From: Prochlorococcus marinus str. SB
GTDB lineage: Bacteria; Cyanobacteriota; Cyanobacteriia; PCC-6307; Cyanobiaceae
Reading direction: 5' to 3'
DNA: 64,000 bases
NCBI RefSeq assembly: GCF_000760115.1
Contig: NZ_JNAS01000002.1
Location: 496,001 to 560,000 of the forward strand
Part shown: one piece after another, positions 63,520 through 64,000 of the stretch
How the letters are laid out: the number at the start of each line of letters is the position of its first letter
How positions within the stretch are numbered: position 1 is the stretch's first letter
Position numbers and translations under genes: made by a program
The notes under the pieces: model-generated
The model's database searches: none
What the model was told of the DNA's origin: nothing
Seen by the model: only the letters and a program-made list of their open reading frames with translations

Positions 63520-64000
63520 TTAATCATCAAATCTAGAACTATTATCTCTAGGTTTTTTCTTGTTTGTTCCAACGTTATATCTACTATTTAGATTTTTTGA
63601 ACTTGATCTAACTGAAGAGCTTACTCTACGAGTCTCACGTGGTTTTTTACCTTGATTAGCATCTTTAAATGAAGCATCTTCTACTTGAGCTGTTGAAGTT
63701 TGCTGCCTAATAGGGGATCTAGTAGGTTTCTTTCTTAATGGAGAAGAATTAGCAGGAGGAGAGATATTATCTTGTCTAGAAACTGTACGATTCATTCTGG
63801 GTCTTGACCCTGTTTTAACTTCATCGCGAGATAAATTTCTTCTTTCACCAAAGTTATTTGTTTCTGGTTGTTTCCTATTTCTATCTTCAGAAGTCTGTCT
63901 TCTCCTTCTTATAGGCTCGTCATTTTCAAACTGACTTATTTCCCTTGTAGATGGCCTACTTCTACTTGCTGCTGCAGATGGTATGGCTCTTGAAACATTC
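63520..64000 (-). CDS. Partial basic low-complexity protein (3' end only)
   Basis: An open frame runs off the right edge: the last 160 codons of a longer gene. The product is strongly Arg/Ser/Asn/Lys-rich and disordered, with repeats of the type SRRR/PRDN/RRQT and almost no hydrophobic core; it ends NKKKPRDNSSRFDD. An internal ATG at 63795 is probably not the start because the frame continues with the same composition. Such tails occur on RNA-binding or RNase-type proteins. Family not recognisable from this part. Confidence 0.6.
   Translation of the reverse strand, partial: NVSRAIPSAAASRSRPSTREISQFENDEPIRRRRQTSEDRNRKQPETNNFGERRNLSRDEVKTGSRPRMNRTVSRQDNISPPANSSPLRKKPTRSPIRQQTSTAQVEDASFKDANQGKKPRETRRVSSSVRSSSKNLNSRYNVGTNKKKPRDNSSRFDD

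Overview
The window is AT-rich, compact chromosomal DNA from a marine picocyanobacterium. It is almost certainly a high-light-adapted Prochlorococcus: it has very low GC, short intergenic gaps, two high-light-inducible (Hli) proteins, RpaA, NdhO, a CRR7-like protein, zeta-carotene desaturase, a PetL-like peptide and the sufBCDS operon. This assignment comes from gene content and style, not from a database search.

Layout. 1-2.4 kb: tmk-holB, convergent with rpaA. 2.4-3.5 kb: a gene-poor stretch with two unrecognised small ORFs. 3.5-9.5 kb: an apparent 6-kb integrated islet at the 3' end of tRNA-Asn. It holds only an AlpA/excisionase-like HTH gene and a 1788-residue SBBP/cadherin-like/RTX surface or secreted protein. 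Degenerate tRNA-3'-end direct repeats bound it, with short TTTCCCCACCAT repeats just inside both ends. 9.6-16 kb: ABC ATPase, UPF0367 protein, cysK, a frame-disrupted J-domain gene, ndhO, a TIGR01777 epimerase, an LpxB-like protein, a TPR protein and an IscA/SufA-type carrier. 16-25 kb: carotenoid (crtQ), tetrapyrrole (hemD), ribosome maturation (rbfA), shikimate (aroK), tandem PTPS, RibD-like reductase, FemAB-like and petL-like genes. 25-37 kb: rimO, VKOR-thioredoxin, nadB, a PDZ/Fe-S DUF512 protein, TolC, inositol monophosphatase, BrkB, an Hli gene and an HtrA protease. 37-46 kb: ABC-F ATPase, a cluster of small proteins including a Nif11-like one and a ribbon-helix-helix regulator, the KtrA-KtrB-SLC13 transport cluster and NDH-2. 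45.6-52.5 kb: cysH, coaX, bcp, a phosphopantetheinyl transferase, rarA, pgm and a DUF4912 protein. 52.7-64 kb: sufBCDS, an S9 peptidase, def, a HIT protein, an SbmA-like ABC exporter, a second hli, and the end of a basic low-complexity protein cut by the window edge.

Functional themes are Fe-S assembly and cysteine/sulfur assimilation (sufBCDS, IscA-like, cysH, cysK), photosynthetic electron transport and pigment metabolism (ndhO, crr7-like, petL-like, NDH-2, crtQ, hemD, hli), ion homeostasis (ktr, SLC13) and housekeeping.

The most unusual part is the tRNA-Asn islet. It has att-like ends and an excisionase-like gene but no visible integrase. Its cargo protein carries two blocks of exactly seven propeller repeats and an RTX tract in which canonical nonapeptides alternate strictly with Ser/Thr-Ser variants.
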